Shown here piece by piece: positions 22,750 through 36,004 of a stretch of 64,000 nucleotides of DNA (position 1 is its first letter; every line of letters starts with the position of its first letter). This DNA comes from Plantago elongata (lineage: Eukaryota > Streptophyta > Magnoliopsida > Lamiales > Plantaginaceae). The stretch lies in assembly GCA_036897095.1 (NCBI GenBank), contig JAYMSP010000081.1:26434-90433 (forward strand), in the 5' to 3' direction. The position numbers and the translations under genes are program-made. The notes under the pieces are model-generated. The model had not been told where the DNA came from, ran no database searches, and saw only the letters and a program-made list of their open reading frames with translations.

Positions 22750-25700
22750 TTTGTCAAGTGAAAATCTAAAAGACTAGTGTAGATTGACTAACTACATGGT
22801 AAAGAATGTCTCTTGAAAATTACCATAACAGCTACTTATCCTCAAGACAAGTAAGGGACTGATTGGTATATAATTTGAATGGACATTTTGGTGAAATTGT
22901 ATTTTGAATGAAGTTGAAATTGAGATATTTGAAGTGTATTTTAGGCCAAATCACTGTTTATCGAGCCAAATGAACCGATTACAATTGAAAACAAACAACC
23001 CTAGATAATATGGCCGTTAGAAAGGAGTTTTGGTGAAGTACATGTGACGAACTAAAAGAAAAAACATAACTTGCCATAAGTTAGTGACATTTCAGTACCT
23101 AGTTAAATTTGTGGTCACCTCAACTGTAATAATTTGCACTATATGCAATATGAACGGTTTGTTTATGAGAAACTACACTGAACACAACAGACGCTCAAGC
23201 ACTAAACTTATATTGCAATCAATTTTTCCCAACTTTCTAAGTTTTATGAACTCTTAATAGACTTAAGCTCTGCGAAATCTACTTGTAAATTGTGAAGAGG
23301 TAGAACAAGTTTTTTAACTTGCAACTTTAAAAGTGTTTTTTCTTCTTAACAATAAGAGGTCTTGCTTCTCAGAAACAATTTACTTATTGAACTATAGAAT
23401 CTTAAGTAGAGTTTATTTGTATATCAAAATCATCGAAACATTATGAGTAAAGTATACAGTTCCTTAAGAAACCCAACACCATATAGTTGTGTTAAGAAGA
23501 AGGGAGAAACTACTTAATCGAGAATAGGTAGCGGTGTATGCAACTAATTGCACATCAAATTATATTCGACTATGCTCGACTCAATTCTCTCACATAAAAT
23601 TACTTAGCAAATCCCTCCAAAATAGCAAAACTAGATTCATAGCCTCAGCACAAACACATTGTCATCGAATCGAATCACATAATAATGTAGCAATTATGGG
23701 GAGACAAAAGGATTTTATCCCATCACAAAAAGTAATAAAAAATCACATAACGCACAAGATTGAAGAAACCTGGAACCGATAACTTAGATATATATATGCC
23801 TTCACTATTCAACAGAATGATGATGTCAAACTCATAAAATTGGAATTTGAAAAGAAAAACAGAACTTTGTTGTGTGTCGCAGACGAATATTTCCAACAAA
23901 TTTCTAAGAAATGCTGGGTTGCATGTATCTAGCTTTATTATACACCATTAACGATTTTTTCATCATTTTGACAAAATACTAACTACTACTAATAAACAGT
24001 TTGTTTGCGTAATCATGTGGACCATTATTTATTAGTTTAAAAGGGAAAAATCATGTGGACCACGTTATTTCGTCATATATAGTCTACTTGGTGAGTTTTA
24101 AAAGTATATATGTACCTTTCAAATTAAGTGAACTCCTTACATCCATCGATCGCACTTTATAATTTTTTTAAAAGTTAGTTAACTCATATAAACTATGTTT
24201 AATGTACTTTTCAACTCAAGCGTACTATTCTTGTTGCTTTCCCAATCCTCACCCCCACCCAAACATATCATTTTCATTTTCTGTAAATTCACCACTTACG
24301 TATATAATAACAACGTACGTATTAAATTTTAAGTGACTGTTTGATAAATAACTTTAGTTTATGAAATCGAATTAAAACAGGTTAATTTAGATGTTCGTGA
24401 TCTAAAGTTTTAAACTTAAATTCTCAACCGAACGACCACTAAATTATGTTCCAATGCAAATTAGTCGAACACATGTTGAAAAAATGTTGATATAAAGTAA
24501 AGTCCTACACTCCTACTTAATTATATAGACACGTTCTCATATTCCTCGTTGAATGAGAGATCTAATATCATCATCATAACTTAATAAAGTTACACATATT
24601 TTGAATTCATTAATTTTCAAATGAGGAAGTTAAAATTTAGTGTGCTGAAAAAAGAAAAGGAAAAGCCTGAAGAAGATGATGAAAATTGATCCAAATTCCA
24701 AACTATACTAATGATTGTCAACTTGCATGTGTCGGAATTGAACTATATATACTCCACATTCAAGATCGGAAACAGAAGTTATTAAGTAGCAGACCTAGTA
24801 TAAAAATTGAAAGGTGGATCAGAATATTTAATTACAAACAAAAGTTATTATTAGTACAAATGTAATACCAGTAATTCCGAAGCCCCAAATTTATTTGGAG
24901 AGATTTAAACCACTCGTCATATTAATAAGGTGTATATTTTTTTTCAAAAATTCACGTATAAAAATTTCAGAGTTAAATGTACTCGCTTTTGAACAATCCT
25001 GCTAGAATGAGTAACCAACTAAAATAACTTGTTTTGGTACATTGGGATTAACATATCACCAGGAGAGTTGTACATGATTAACCTCGTCGGTCTAAAGAGT
25101 CGGACTCTGATTGATTAGTGGTCCGGTTAAAAGAAATACAAGAATGCAAGTATAAAAAGGTATTCTTTAAATTATTAATTAAAGAAGAGTTGTCATCAAA
25201 CTGTAGCTAGCTAGCACGCACGCACACGACTGAACCGCGGATGCGCAAGACCAACTAAGAAAAGCGTGTTGGAGCCATCTTGGTGCGCCCATCATGAGAC
25301 TCTTCATGTCTTGACTTTGAATTCAATTAAAATTTAAACCCATGCATTAAATACTCTGCTAATTACCTAACAACCAAAACCATCATTTTATTATCATTTT
25401 GCTCCCTTGACTATCATTTATTTCCACTCCCCCTACACTCCATTTTATAGTTTTCTAGTCATTGCTCAATACTTCTCCATATTACACATGAGTTTTGATT
25501 TTCGAGACTTCCCAAAAGTTATATTTGCACAATTGTACTTATACGATACGTACTACACCAACACCCCATGCCACCCTCCCCTCGCGAAAAGAAAAACGTA
25601 TCACTATGTCCGTCCTGACTCACTCCTTATCAATGTATACTTACATGTTTATATATTGACTCACACAAGTCACTATATAAAAGAAGTCTGCTATAAATTC

Positions 25701-26166
25701 TAACTTATGTTATAAATTCTAACTTATTTAATTGGATCACAAATGTATTGACTTAATCAGAATGATTGGACTCATTATATACAGTTTTATGCTTGGAGTG
25801 TTCACAAGGCTAACATATTATGTCTTATGTATTGACTAAATCAGTATCAATCATTTGATCATCTTCATGTTATAGGTGAAGAATAAGTCAATTAATTCAG
25901 TTAATCATGCATTAATTATCTCAGTTCTACAAATGTACAAGGTCGAATTATAGTTTGAGTTTAAAAGTTACTCATATTTTAAGTTTAAGTACATTGAGAT
26001 AGATGAGCTAGCTATATAGCTATTAGCTACCTAATTTTGCATTCTGTATTTACTAATGTACATATGCAGATATATTTGTTAAACATCATTGGTAAGCTGA
26101 TCAGTTTATAAACTTCCAACTTCCAAAAATGCTTGATAACGACCCAACTAAATCTTTCTTTCAACT

Positions 26167-26285
26167 TAGACTATGTTCTCTTTAGCTATAATTATATGGA
26201 TCGAACTGAAGTAAAATACAGTATAAAATATACTAATTAAATAGAGTTTAATTAAAATGGACTTGAACTAAATTTAACTTAATGA
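26167..26285. mobile_element. MITE relic of the GTTCTCTTCAGCTGAAA family
   Basis: It starts with GACTATGTTCTCTTTAGCT and goes on through GAACTGAAGTAAAATACAGTATAAAATATA, like the left arm of the element at 28367-28887. Only one end can be recognised. Confidence 0.45.
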
Positions 26286-28366
26286 GTATGTATACGAAAA
26301 TAACATTATCATAATAATTGACTGTCAACTAATTTTACAATACGTGGCCATGCGCCGAGCTCTTGCATGTGAATGTATGCTCATAATTAATCCCATCTAT
26401 AAACTCATGAACAAATTATTAAGGTATTAATCTCATAAGGAATAGGTCAAATATCACACATTAACTATAGAGTTATCAAAGTCCAAAGATAGAGCATATA
26501 TTGGGCACTTAGTTGAATTGTTGATCAATTATTTATACTCTAGGTAGATCATCCCTTAATATGATTGAGATATATAATCCTCCTACCAATCATATAGTAG
26601 TTGTTAAATGCGAGTTGGATTGGAAATTGCAGACCAGATGAATTTAAATTGAACTATACAGACAACCAGACAGAAGACATTATTAAACCAATAGCATGTG
26701 AATGAAATCCAAGAAGCTTGTAGTTGTAGTATTTACTATTTAGTTCATAATTGGCTCCTAATCGGACAGAAACTGATACATAGTAAAATGCAGGATATCA
26801 GCTACTCTCACATATATATATATGAGCATTTGTTATTCTTTGTTTTGTTCAACTTCACTTTAAAACGTTGTTCATTGATGCAAAGTTGAATTGGTTTCAA
26901 AAAATAAATTGTTGGAATTGATTATGATCATTTATATTATCATGCAGCAATAATAATTCAAATTGCATGTTACGCTGATTCTCGCCAATGAACAGTCAAA
27001 TCTAATAAACTAATCAATATAATATGATAGTATGATACTAACTGTTTTTTAAATGCATCATATGTTACGTTTCTTGAAATATGGATCAACAACTCACATG
27101 GCTTTGTACAAACTTAATTAGTTTTACCCTCTTGTCTTTTGATGTCAAAATTTGTGGTTATACCAGCTGAAACTTCTAGCTCATGACTAGTACTATTATC
27201 AGAACCTAAATAGTGAGCTAGCATGATTATTGCATGTTATCTATGCATGGAGACAGTCAAATATTCTTAAGATCAATCTTTAACGCTAGATTTGACTTCA
27301 AAGAAACTTACCATGAAGGTGGTTACAAATGACACCTCCGAGAAGTAGAAAAATAAAAGATAACTTATTACTAATACAATTGGTCAATATTTTTATAAAA
27401 GAAAATAACTACACCACTATTTATTCAAGTGCCAATATACATTCTCCGAAGTTATACATACGTGCCTTAAAAATTTAGATAGAAACGTATTAATTTCTAG
27501 CAACTACCAAAGTGATAAACGCGCATTTTACTTAAAAAAACACCAAGTGCAAACAAGGTCATCATGAATCCTGACATAACTCACTTAATTAGCCCAACAA
27601 AATTAGACTAAATTCCAAAAAGTGATTAGGTCATACTCCTATAAATAACATCGTAATTTGCTAATTACACAATTCATATTTACACTATATTATCTAAGTT
27701 CATCGTCATATGTGAACCAGACGTATAATTGCAGCTATACCATTTGACAAGGACGACATCGAATTACAATATCAAACTCCAACATCATTTTGCATTAGTC
27801 ATACACTAAAGCCAACTCGAACCTAAACTCGCAAAATGTGAAAATTTGGAAACACACGCATTGAGCTCCTCAATGCAACATGAACATGGTCGACATGGCA
27901 AGCACAAATGACCCTACCAATGTACAAAGTTTGATCCAATAAATGTCTATAATTAGTAAATGTGGAAATAAAGTGGGTGGGGAATGCAATTTAAGGAAAT
28001 GTAGAGACAAGAAGACACAAGCAAGTGCCCCCAAAAATATTTTGAGGTATCTAATAGAAGGGTCGAGTTGAGGAGTCACATGGGTTAACACATGACACAT
28101 AGTGGTAAGAGGAGTAGGGACCTTTCTACAACCATACGAAAGCGACGAACGCGTCGGTCCACACAACATAAGCCCTGCCCCAATGAGAAAAAAAAAAAAA
28201 AAGAACATTGTCTTCAAGTTAACTTTATTCTTTTCATAACCTCCCCAACCTTTACCCTTTATTCCATTTCTCCCACAATGTTTGTAATTTTACGATTGAC
28301 ACCACCTTCGTATATGTATTCCTTCTTCGAGCTTTGAAAGAAGGGAAGCGAGAGAATATACCAGTT

Positions 28367-28887
28367 GGGCTCTGTTCTCTTCAGCTGAAATCTACTGAAC
28401 TGAACTAAACTGAAGTTTAGTATAAATTATAGCTAAGGCTTTGTTCTTTTCAACTGAAATGTAATGAACTAAATTGAACTGAATGGAACTTAACTAAAAT
28501 GAAGTGTAGTACTTTCTCCGTCCCGTCCTAAGCTTTTCAAATACTTTTTGGATTTAAAAAATAAGACAAGAGTATTTTTTTTTTCATAAAATAATAAGAC
28601 AAGAGTACTTTTATTTATAACTGAGTGGCATGAGATGTAATTTTGAGCTATTGTCTGAATGTTCTAATGTTAAAGTTTGACTAAAAATTGATACAAATGA
28701 AAATGGGGAGCTTTAATGGGGACAATAAAAATGTCAAAGTGGGAAGCTTAGAACGGGACGGAGGAAGTATAAATTATAACGGAGCATAACTGAATTGAAC
28801 CAAATGAGTCAGTTTAAGTGAGGCCTAAGCAAAGTTGAATTAAATTAAATCAGACTGAATGAGTTTTCAGCTGAAAAGAACATAGTC
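28367..28887. mobile_element. MITE with GTTCTCTTCAGCTGAAA termini, interrupted
   Basis: The left end GGCTCTGTTCTCTTCAGCTG and the right end read inward, GACTATGTTCTTTTCAGCTG, are inverted repeats, both followed by AAA. The body is rich in GAACTGAACTAAACTGAA. A partial second copy of the left end (GGCTTTGTTCTTTTCAACTG) lies at about 28438. A Stowaway element (28510-28769) splits it. Related sequence occurs near 26.2 and 53.1 kb. Superfamily is not determined; no clear target duplication was found. Confidence 0.65.
28510..28769. mobile_element. Stowaway MITE nested in another MITE
   Basis: The ends are TACTTTCTCCGTCCCGTCCT and, read inward from the right, TACTTCCTCCGTCCCGTTCT, both continuing AAGCTT. 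This is the CTCCGTCCC terminus typical of Stowaway (Tc1/mariner group), with flanking TA. At 260 bp it is a normal size and has no coding capacity. Confidence 0.88.
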
Positions 28888-29288
28888 TTACCATCCTTTC
28901 AGTAAATTAATTTTAGAGTATGATATGTTTATCAAAACTAGCTAATAGTCCGGTCGTTACTTAATGATGTAAGTGATAAATGCAACGTTAGTAAAATAAA
29001 ATAAGATAAAATGTGGAAAGTAGAAAGTGAGACGTAGAGAGTGTATATCTAATAAATGTGGTGATCGTAGAGTTGTAAGAGTATGCATTTAAGGAAAACG
29101 TAGGGGGCCATACGCAATTGTTTCGTTCCGCTATTGTCACACGCATTTAACAAAAAGGAAAGGAGGAGAAAAATAGACTCAATCAATCATTAAATTCTTG
29201 AATCCCATTGTTGTCCCCACTCCACTAATTGCTGCGACCCCTCCCTATCTTATTCTTCTCTTTCTCTTAATCTCTTCTCTTTCTTGTG

Positions 29289-29298
29289 TCTATATAAA
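29289..29298 (+). promoter_or_regulatory. TATA box of the Nudix gene
   Basis: CTATATAAAC is a good match, about 305 bp upstream of the ATG at 29603. It would give a 5' UTR of roughly 275 bp, containing CAACAA-rich and CT-rich stretches. Confidence 0.5.
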
Positions 29299-29602
29299 CC
29301 AGTAAACACATATCCAAACAAACACCAATCAATTGCCTCTCAACATTCAAACTACTAACAAAACAACACACAATATCAATTCAACAACAACAACAAGAAG
29401 ATATACATTACATAACACAAGTTTATTTCTCCGTGATTATCTTTAGGATATACATCACCTCTCTTCACACACCATAGGATTTTGTGTGGTAGAATTCACC
29501 CTATCCTGCTATTAATATCTCTTCCCTTCCATTTGTCTGCTCGTTCAGTTCCCCTTTTCCTCCTTCAGAGATAAACAAACAAGAATTACTCTCTTATTTA
29601 TC

Positions 29603-30707
29603 ATGACTATGCAACTCAAGAAGCTTTGTGCTCTGCCTTCACGAACTGGAAGGCATTTGCAGCGTTACAATCAGGGATATCGTCAAGTTGTTGGGTGAGT
29701 CTTGTTTCGATATTATAAGGAAAGATTGGATTTTTTCATCTGGGTTTCTGCCGATTCTTGAAAACGTGTGCTCTCACCAGCTGTTTGATTAAATTCCCAG
29801 CTGGACTTGAGCTTTCATATTTATGCAAATTTGGGTTTTAAATTGTATCTAATGTTTATACAATTGCCATTTATGCAGATGCATTCCATACAGAATTAGA
29901 AAAAACAGCAAGTCTCTTGAAGATGTGGAGGTCCTTTTGATCAGCTCACAGAAGAGTCCTAGATTGATGTTCCCCAAGGTATATTTCTAATCAAAATCTC
30001 ATCTTTTTCTTGTTTTGCATAAAAAAGGATGATTAATGAATCATATCAATGATTATGACCTTCAATAACATGTCTTCTTTGCAATGATTCATCAGGGTGG
30101 TTGGGAACTCGACGAGGATATCGAATTGGCCGCTTTACGCGAGACCTTGGAGGAAGCTGGTGTCATTGGCTCTCTCAGGGTTAGTACTTTGATGCATTTT
30201 CAAGAATCATATCTTTGCATTTTGTAGGTTCATTACCTGACTTTGTGTTGCTATTTCATTACAGGATAAACTAGGTGTATGGACTTTCAAAAGCAAAAGC
30301 CAAGAGAAGTACCATGAGGGATCCATGTTTGCCCTGTATGTCACCGAGGAACTAGATGTGTGGCCTGAGAAAGATGTCCGCAAACGTGTCTGGGTACGTC
30401 GAATTCCTGGATTTCGCGGTTTTTGTATGTGTTATTCAACTGTTTGATGATATCATATTGTGTTATGAGGCCTAATCTGGGTTTGAATTCTTATTTACAG
30501 ATGACGGTAAACGAAGCTAGAGAGAAATGCTCACATGCTTGGATGAAAGAAGCACTAGAGGCCTTCGTTGGACAGTTCACTCGTCCAAGAATGGAGGAAG
30601 AGCCACTGGCTAGTTGTAGGTTAGAGTTGTGCAGAGTCGATGAATTGAGAATGAACATGGGACCTCAGAATGGGGATGAAGATGCTGATTGCTTCTTGAT
30701 TAGTTGA
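29603..30707 (+). CDS. Nudix hydrolase, NUDT4/12/13/17/18/21-like
   Basis: Five exons, 29603-29694, 29879-29978, 30096-30179, 30265-30393 and 30501-30707, all GT-AG and phase-consistent, encode 203 residues. Exon 3 carries the Nudix box GGWELDEDIELAALRETLEE followed by AGV, which supplies the metal-binding glutamates; PKGG precedes it. The N-terminus (QLKKLCALPSRTGRHLQRY) and the C-terminal W.TV.EA...C.H.WM.EAL block match the plant subgroup whose members hydrolyse diphosphates such as NDP derivatives, and some of which have been reported to act on inositol pyrophosphates. Substrate choice cannot be read from sequence. The basic N-terminus could be a short mitochondrial targeting signal, as proposed for some relatives, but is not decisive. 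Confidence 0.93.
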
Positions 30708-33130
30708 TGCCATGACAGTGTCATGTATGTGCTTGCTCGTTCCCTCGGCATCCTTAAGCGTGTGCACGAACTTCACGGGCCAAGAGGATCACTTCAAGGC
30801 GAGGAGTTGATGAAACACAAGAGCGAAGGGCATGGATGAAACGGATAACGACGGCCTGGTTTATGTGTGAGATTCATCCAAATCATTCGGAAACTGCCTA
30901 CAAATGCAATTTTTGCAACGGTCTTATAACGTAGTGGACGAATTCCAAATACTAGGTCGGATAAAATCCAGACTTAGGTAATAAATTCCGGGAGACTGTA
31001 GAGAAGATGTACAAAGGTCTCGACTGCTCGATTCTTTCATTCATTAGTTCATATAGCTGTACTTTAGCAGTAGTGTTCTAGTTAGCTTCACTTTGTTCTG
31101 AATCATCAGTGGAAGCTTGTGTAATGGGCACTCAACTCCCAAGATTTGAACAATGAGTTGGTCTATGCATTGTTCCAGTTCAACTGATGCAGAATTATAA
31201 TAAAATGTTAACTTCTTGTAACTTATCTTTCTGATCAGGGTTTTGCTCATGTCAAATAGGGCCTCCATTCTATGCTGGAAAACCTGGAAAAAAAACTTGC
31301 AATGATGCCATTTATGAAAACCAAAGAAACTCCCTATCATTCTGTGATGCACTTTCATCTTTCTATTTAGGACGCTTTGTTTAAAACTTGTCATTTACAA
31401 AAATTCACTAGCTGATCTCTCAGAAGTGGGTTTTACCCTTGGACACGCAGTAACATCTACGTAATTATTCCACCGTACGTATTCATTCGTCTCATTTTAT
31501 AGAATGATATCACTCTAAATAAAATCCAGGAAGGCTGTACCCTTACCACCACAGGTATATGCTTGGACACAGATTGTCCAGCACTCCAAAACCCTGGTCA
31601 TGGGTAAGGCTGTGTTATTAGGGATCACAATGGTGATATATCACTACTAAACAGATAATAACACTGTCATAAATCCTAATCGTTAGAATTGGACATGAAA
31701 TAGCATATTGAATTATTGGTTACATTTACATATCCAATCAGATTCTAAATATTGTATTATTGATTGTATTCATATGGACACGAAGCAAGGGGTCCCCCCG
31801 TGCAATTATAATTGACATCACAAGACTCGGTCTCACCCAAGTTGGTGTGGAAAAATATCTTACGTCTAGGGAATCAAACTCAATTGCGAACATTTTGGCT
31901 AAGAAATGAATCTCTTCGTACACACTAAAGTTAATTTCCCTCCCCGCCAAATGTACTGTATCCTCTACTTTTAATTTAAAAGATTGATACTCTTGTGGTT
32001 AGCTTGCTTGCGTAAGTACCCATACTCCGTGTGAATATACCTGACCTTTTAAATGTCAAATTGTCTTCTGGTTACATTTTCGTCTCAAGTCTTTTGCATC
32101 ACCGGCCCAGCCTAACTATAGATTGGTTCCATCACTTAAATCCAATTTCAATTTTGGCAACAGAATTAGATAGATTATGTGACCAATTGTCTCTGTGTTT
32201 TGCTTTCCTTAATATGTTCAAACTAGTTCTGCTTATGCTAGGCACAACGCAAGAAACTTCACCACCTGTTTTTTATCATTGAATTTTATTTTTATTTCAG
32301 TTGGTAAACACAAGTCACAAGCATAGGAATCTTCTGCAGTTGACTATATAACCTTGAGCCATTAATGCACATGCCATGTTTTAGCCACAACTTAATTTGA
32401 TTGTGTAATAAGATGGTTGTTTAATCAATACAATGGCATCATCACTTGTAAGATGCCATATTTTCAACTGATAATTATACCTCTGAAAAATGCAATCAAC
32501 ATCGCATTTAAGGGTGTTTAATATTACATGCAATACACCAATAAACTATTGTATATTAACGTAATACTATATACACTACTTGTAAGTAAACATATCATGT
32601 TGATTTCGTCTCTCAGAAATCACACATTACATAGAACATGAAATTATCTAAGGAAAAACAATTCATATAAAGCCGTTATTTTAGATTGAGGCTGTCAATA
32701 CTTAATCAGGAATGATGTGGATATGATTCATGAATCACAAGATAAAAGAAATACAGAGAAAGTTGAATTCAAAACTAGCACACTATTTCATTCTTTCATG
32801 CAAGATTTACAGAAGCTAGCTGTATCTCCATCATGTATAAATTACAAAGAGTTGAATAAAATACTATGCACGTGCATTTCCCATATAATTCAACAAGTTC
32901 ATAAACAGCAGATTTTGAAAATTTCCAAGATCTAAAAGCAGTACTCAACTTCAACTGTCATTCAGGATCTAATTTGACAGCTTCCATTAGGACGAACGCC
33001 CAATGTCATCACAGACATAAGCTGGTAAATTATCAAGAAAATGCTGAACTTGTTAAAGCCAATAGTGCGCGACATATACAAATAAAACATCATTGTCTGT
33101 TGTGAGTACTTACATTTGCAAAGATATATC
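30708..33130. other. Intergenic region, no gene seen
   Basis: The first few hundred bases are presumably the Nudix 3' UTR. ORFs at 31044-31394 and 31738-31950 (minus) and 32031-32282 (plus) show no domain or splice structure and are treated as chance. Confidence 0.6.
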
Positions 33131-36004
33131 TCAACTGGGTGGAGTGCCACCAGTTTTCGATGGTTCCTACAAGCAATGAAGATGCAAGTTCTTAAGATCA
33201 TATAAACTGTTGAAAACATGACACTAACATATGTGTTACATATACATTTATTTATGTTTAGATAGAGTATATACCAGCGAGCTACAAGGATCCATGAACT
33301 GGAATACGTTGTTCAAAGTCCCAATATTTATAGTTATCCCACTTCCCTGTTCACGAAATGTAATCAGATTACAACGTGCAGATTACTCATTTGTTTCTTC
33401 ATCTACACAAGCGACCACTAACAATAAGTCACGTACCATCACATTCATTCCAGGAGGCACTCCCCGAAATGGAGCAGAAAAAGGTAGTTGTGGTATCTGC
33501 CCTGAAAATAGAGCAGGATGAAACCAAGGAGGTTGAATGCTCGGGATCTCTTGTGCATTTAGAACATCACTAGCATTTCCATCTTCAGGTAATTTAGACA
33601 CTTGACCTTCTGATGTGGCATTTATTATTGGTCTAGAGTCACACACAGGCAATCCCTACAAGATAGCGCATAGTTTAGTGAACTGAAATAAAGCACGTGA
33701 ATATACAGTCCATTTTGTTTCCCCGCAGAACCTGCAGCTCAATATAGTCTCCAAAACATAGTAAATACTTAACAAGCCTAGAAAATGCAAGATACTATAA
33801 TTTATGCCATGCTGAGACAGGTTATAGGATGTAAATTTGATGCATTTCCAACACCTACTGATTAGAAAATGTCAGAAAGAAGTTTATACGCAAAAAATAT
33901 TAAGACACTGAATAAGAGAAGTGAGATGTAATGATTTCATAAATTTTGAAATACAAATGTTACACCAATGTCTCACCACTCTTATTAAATGTTCTTTTAC
34001 ATATTTTGCACAAAAAATATTTTTCAATTATTATGATTTGCCATATGAAACTGATTCCCATCCTGTAACCTGAAACAAGTCTCAGTGTATTCAGCTCAAC
34101 ATTTTAGTAGGGCAAAGAAAGAAAGAAAAATACTGCTATACCTCTCCTTGTTTGCCTTGATCTCTAAATTGAAACGGCTTGTAAGTAGGACATTTAAGTT
34201 GAGTAGGATCGTGACATAGAGGTTGGCTTGGTCCCGAATGAGGTTGGTTTATAGGTTGCGTATTAGGCCCCTGAGGTTGGTTTGGACCATGTTGAGGTTG
34301 CATAATATTAGGCCCCTGAGGTTGGTTTGGACCATGTTGAGGTTGCATAAGATTAGGCCCCTGAGGTTGGTTTACACCATATTGAGATTGCAATAAATGT
34401 GCTGATATAAGATTAAGCAACTGTTGGTTTGGATCGACTTGAGATGGCATATTATTAGGTAAATTTTGTTGGCCTTGTGCTGCATTCTGAAATGGTGGAA
34501 CAGTACCAGTCTGAGTATAAGGTATATGCGGTGTGACTGGAGCATTGGCAACCTTTCGGGATGAATGCTTATCTTTAACCACACGAGGAGCTTGTACCTT
34601 CTGTTTGACACCAATTATAAGCCCCTGATCAGTTCAACTAACCAATAAAGCATATATAAACTGGAACACAGGAGTTGCCTAATAATCTTCACACAAGAGC
34701 AGGATGCAATGCTCATCCCATTGCAAGATACAAGATCCTAGATTCTTTGTGAATGGTCCATGATTATGTATGCATGCATCACTAGAAATGTTAGACAATC
34801 TATAAGAGTGAATTGTGTAGACCCCCAATAAAAACTGCAATGCTACTTCACATACCTTAGCATCCTTGTTAAGAGGTGGGAGTGGGGGAGCCTGGTATCC
34901 TCCAGGATTGAACGCACTTTGGTAGGGACGGCTAGTCGTGCCAGAATAAGGTCGAGCAGGTTGGCCACACATTGGGTGTGGTGGAAACTGAGGCTTATTG
35001 AGGGGCCAAGCCGTGCCAGATTTGGATTGGTTTTGGCCTTCCCATCCGGCACCTGGTTTAGACCTCTCTAGAAAATAGCAGTAAATGTAAAAGGCATAAA
35101 CAGAGTGAATACATGAAAAATACATTAGTTTAGTAAGTATAAATTCATTGGCAACTCACTTGAACTTTCAGCATTCCCTTGTTCTTGTCCTATTTGCCTT
35201 TTGTGACTCTGATAGTTATTCATAAAAGGCCCCGTGTTTTTAGGCTGCATTAGTTCAGAGCGATTCCGAATTAGCAAGCAAGTTTGAGCTTTAAGACCTC
35301 AACTTATAGATATTGCATCAGTCACATTCTAATCCAGTTACGAAGCTCTTGCCCCAAAACCCAGAGATACTATCAACATACTACTAGCACAGACATCTTT
35401 CCCGTTAGCCTTTACATAAGAAAAAGGATCTCAAAGACCTTGTGCATAACAACCCAGAATCAAGCAAGAATACACCCCAACAGTAGTACGTATAACAAAG
35501 CACATCACTTACAATTCGTTCACTATACTTCTACATCCCTACCGAATATATACAATTATAGTAAAACAAAGCCAAGCAAACTACACCCTATCGATAGTAG
35601 AACAAAGCACATCACATACAATTCGTTCATTGTACTTCTATATGCTACCCGAATCAATATACAATTATAGTATAACGAAGCTAAGCAAGACTATTATACC
35701 CAAATGTACCCTGAGAACTCAACTACATTGAAGAACCATACCTCAACATTTGACTGACGATCCTCAGAGTCATCGTCACTATGATCACAAGAGCTGTCTT
35801 CTCCACTTTCTTTCTCCTCTTCCGACTCCGTTTCGGTTTCCCCGAGTGCTGAATACACATAACAATATTGACACATCATATGAAACATCCCCTCTACCAA
35901 ATCCAATGGCGAAATAAATACAATATCCGAATCGAAACAAGGAATGAGAACAAATAAAGAAATTACTTACGTCTATGAAGGTTATGATAATCATGATATC
36001 CCAT
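33131..36004 (-). CDS. Acidic, proline/glutamine-rich protein, function unknown
   Basis: Eight exons on the minus strand: 36004-35971, 35848-35742, 35244-35160, 35067-34856, 34624-34142, 33655-33437, 33346-33275 and 33166-33131. All borders are GT-AG and the phases agree, giving 415 residues. Residues 12-47 are acidic and Ser-rich (ETETESEEE, SDDDSED). The middle is Pro/Gly/Gln-rich, with about 2.5 copies of a 15-residue repeat (NQPQGPNLMQPQHGP) near 34262-34375. Short conserved-looking blocks are KPGAGWEGQNQ, GLIIGVKQKVQAPRVVKDKH and GSGITINIGTLNNVFQF. There is no signal peptide or membrane segment. Composition suggests a mostly disordered, perhaps nuclear or RNA-related protein, but that is a guess; I do not recognise the family. 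Intron 2 contains a tandem duplication. Confidence 0.82.
35465..35687. repeat. Tandem duplication of about 112 bp in an intron
   Basis: Units 35465-35576 and 35577-35687 share AACAAAGCACATCAC, ACAATTCGTTCA, ATATACAATTATAGTA and AAGC.AAGCAA in the same order with scattered differences. They lie in intron 2 of the proline/glutamine-rich protein gene. Confidence 0.85.

Larger units (their letters stand above)
16870..29280. other. Gene-poor 12-kb block with transposon relics
   Basis: No ORF here has a recognisable domain, codon pattern or exon series. The longest ones (19102-19434, 25407-25703, 27870-28217) are low-complexity or run through repeats. The block holds a 130-bp tandem repeat near 19.7-19.9 kb, a (TATGA)n microsatellite, a SINE-like relic near 21.1 kb, a SINE near 22.4-22.7 kb, a MITE relic near 26.2 kb and a nested MITE pair near 28.4-28.9 kb. 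The remainder is unannotated AT-rich DNA. Confidence 0.7.

Noticed and set aside
27870-28217. 115-residue hydrophobic ORF on the minus strand
   Set aside because: It starts in a poly-A/T run (FFFFFFF) and has no recognised membrane-protein family; a chance open frame.
31738-31950. 70-residue minus-strand ORF
   Set aside because: No conserved motif or splice structure; likely chance in the Nudix 3' intergenic region.
35284-35670. 128-residue + strand ORF
   Set aside because: Runs through the tandem duplication of an intron on the opposite strand; repeated peptide content is a by-product.
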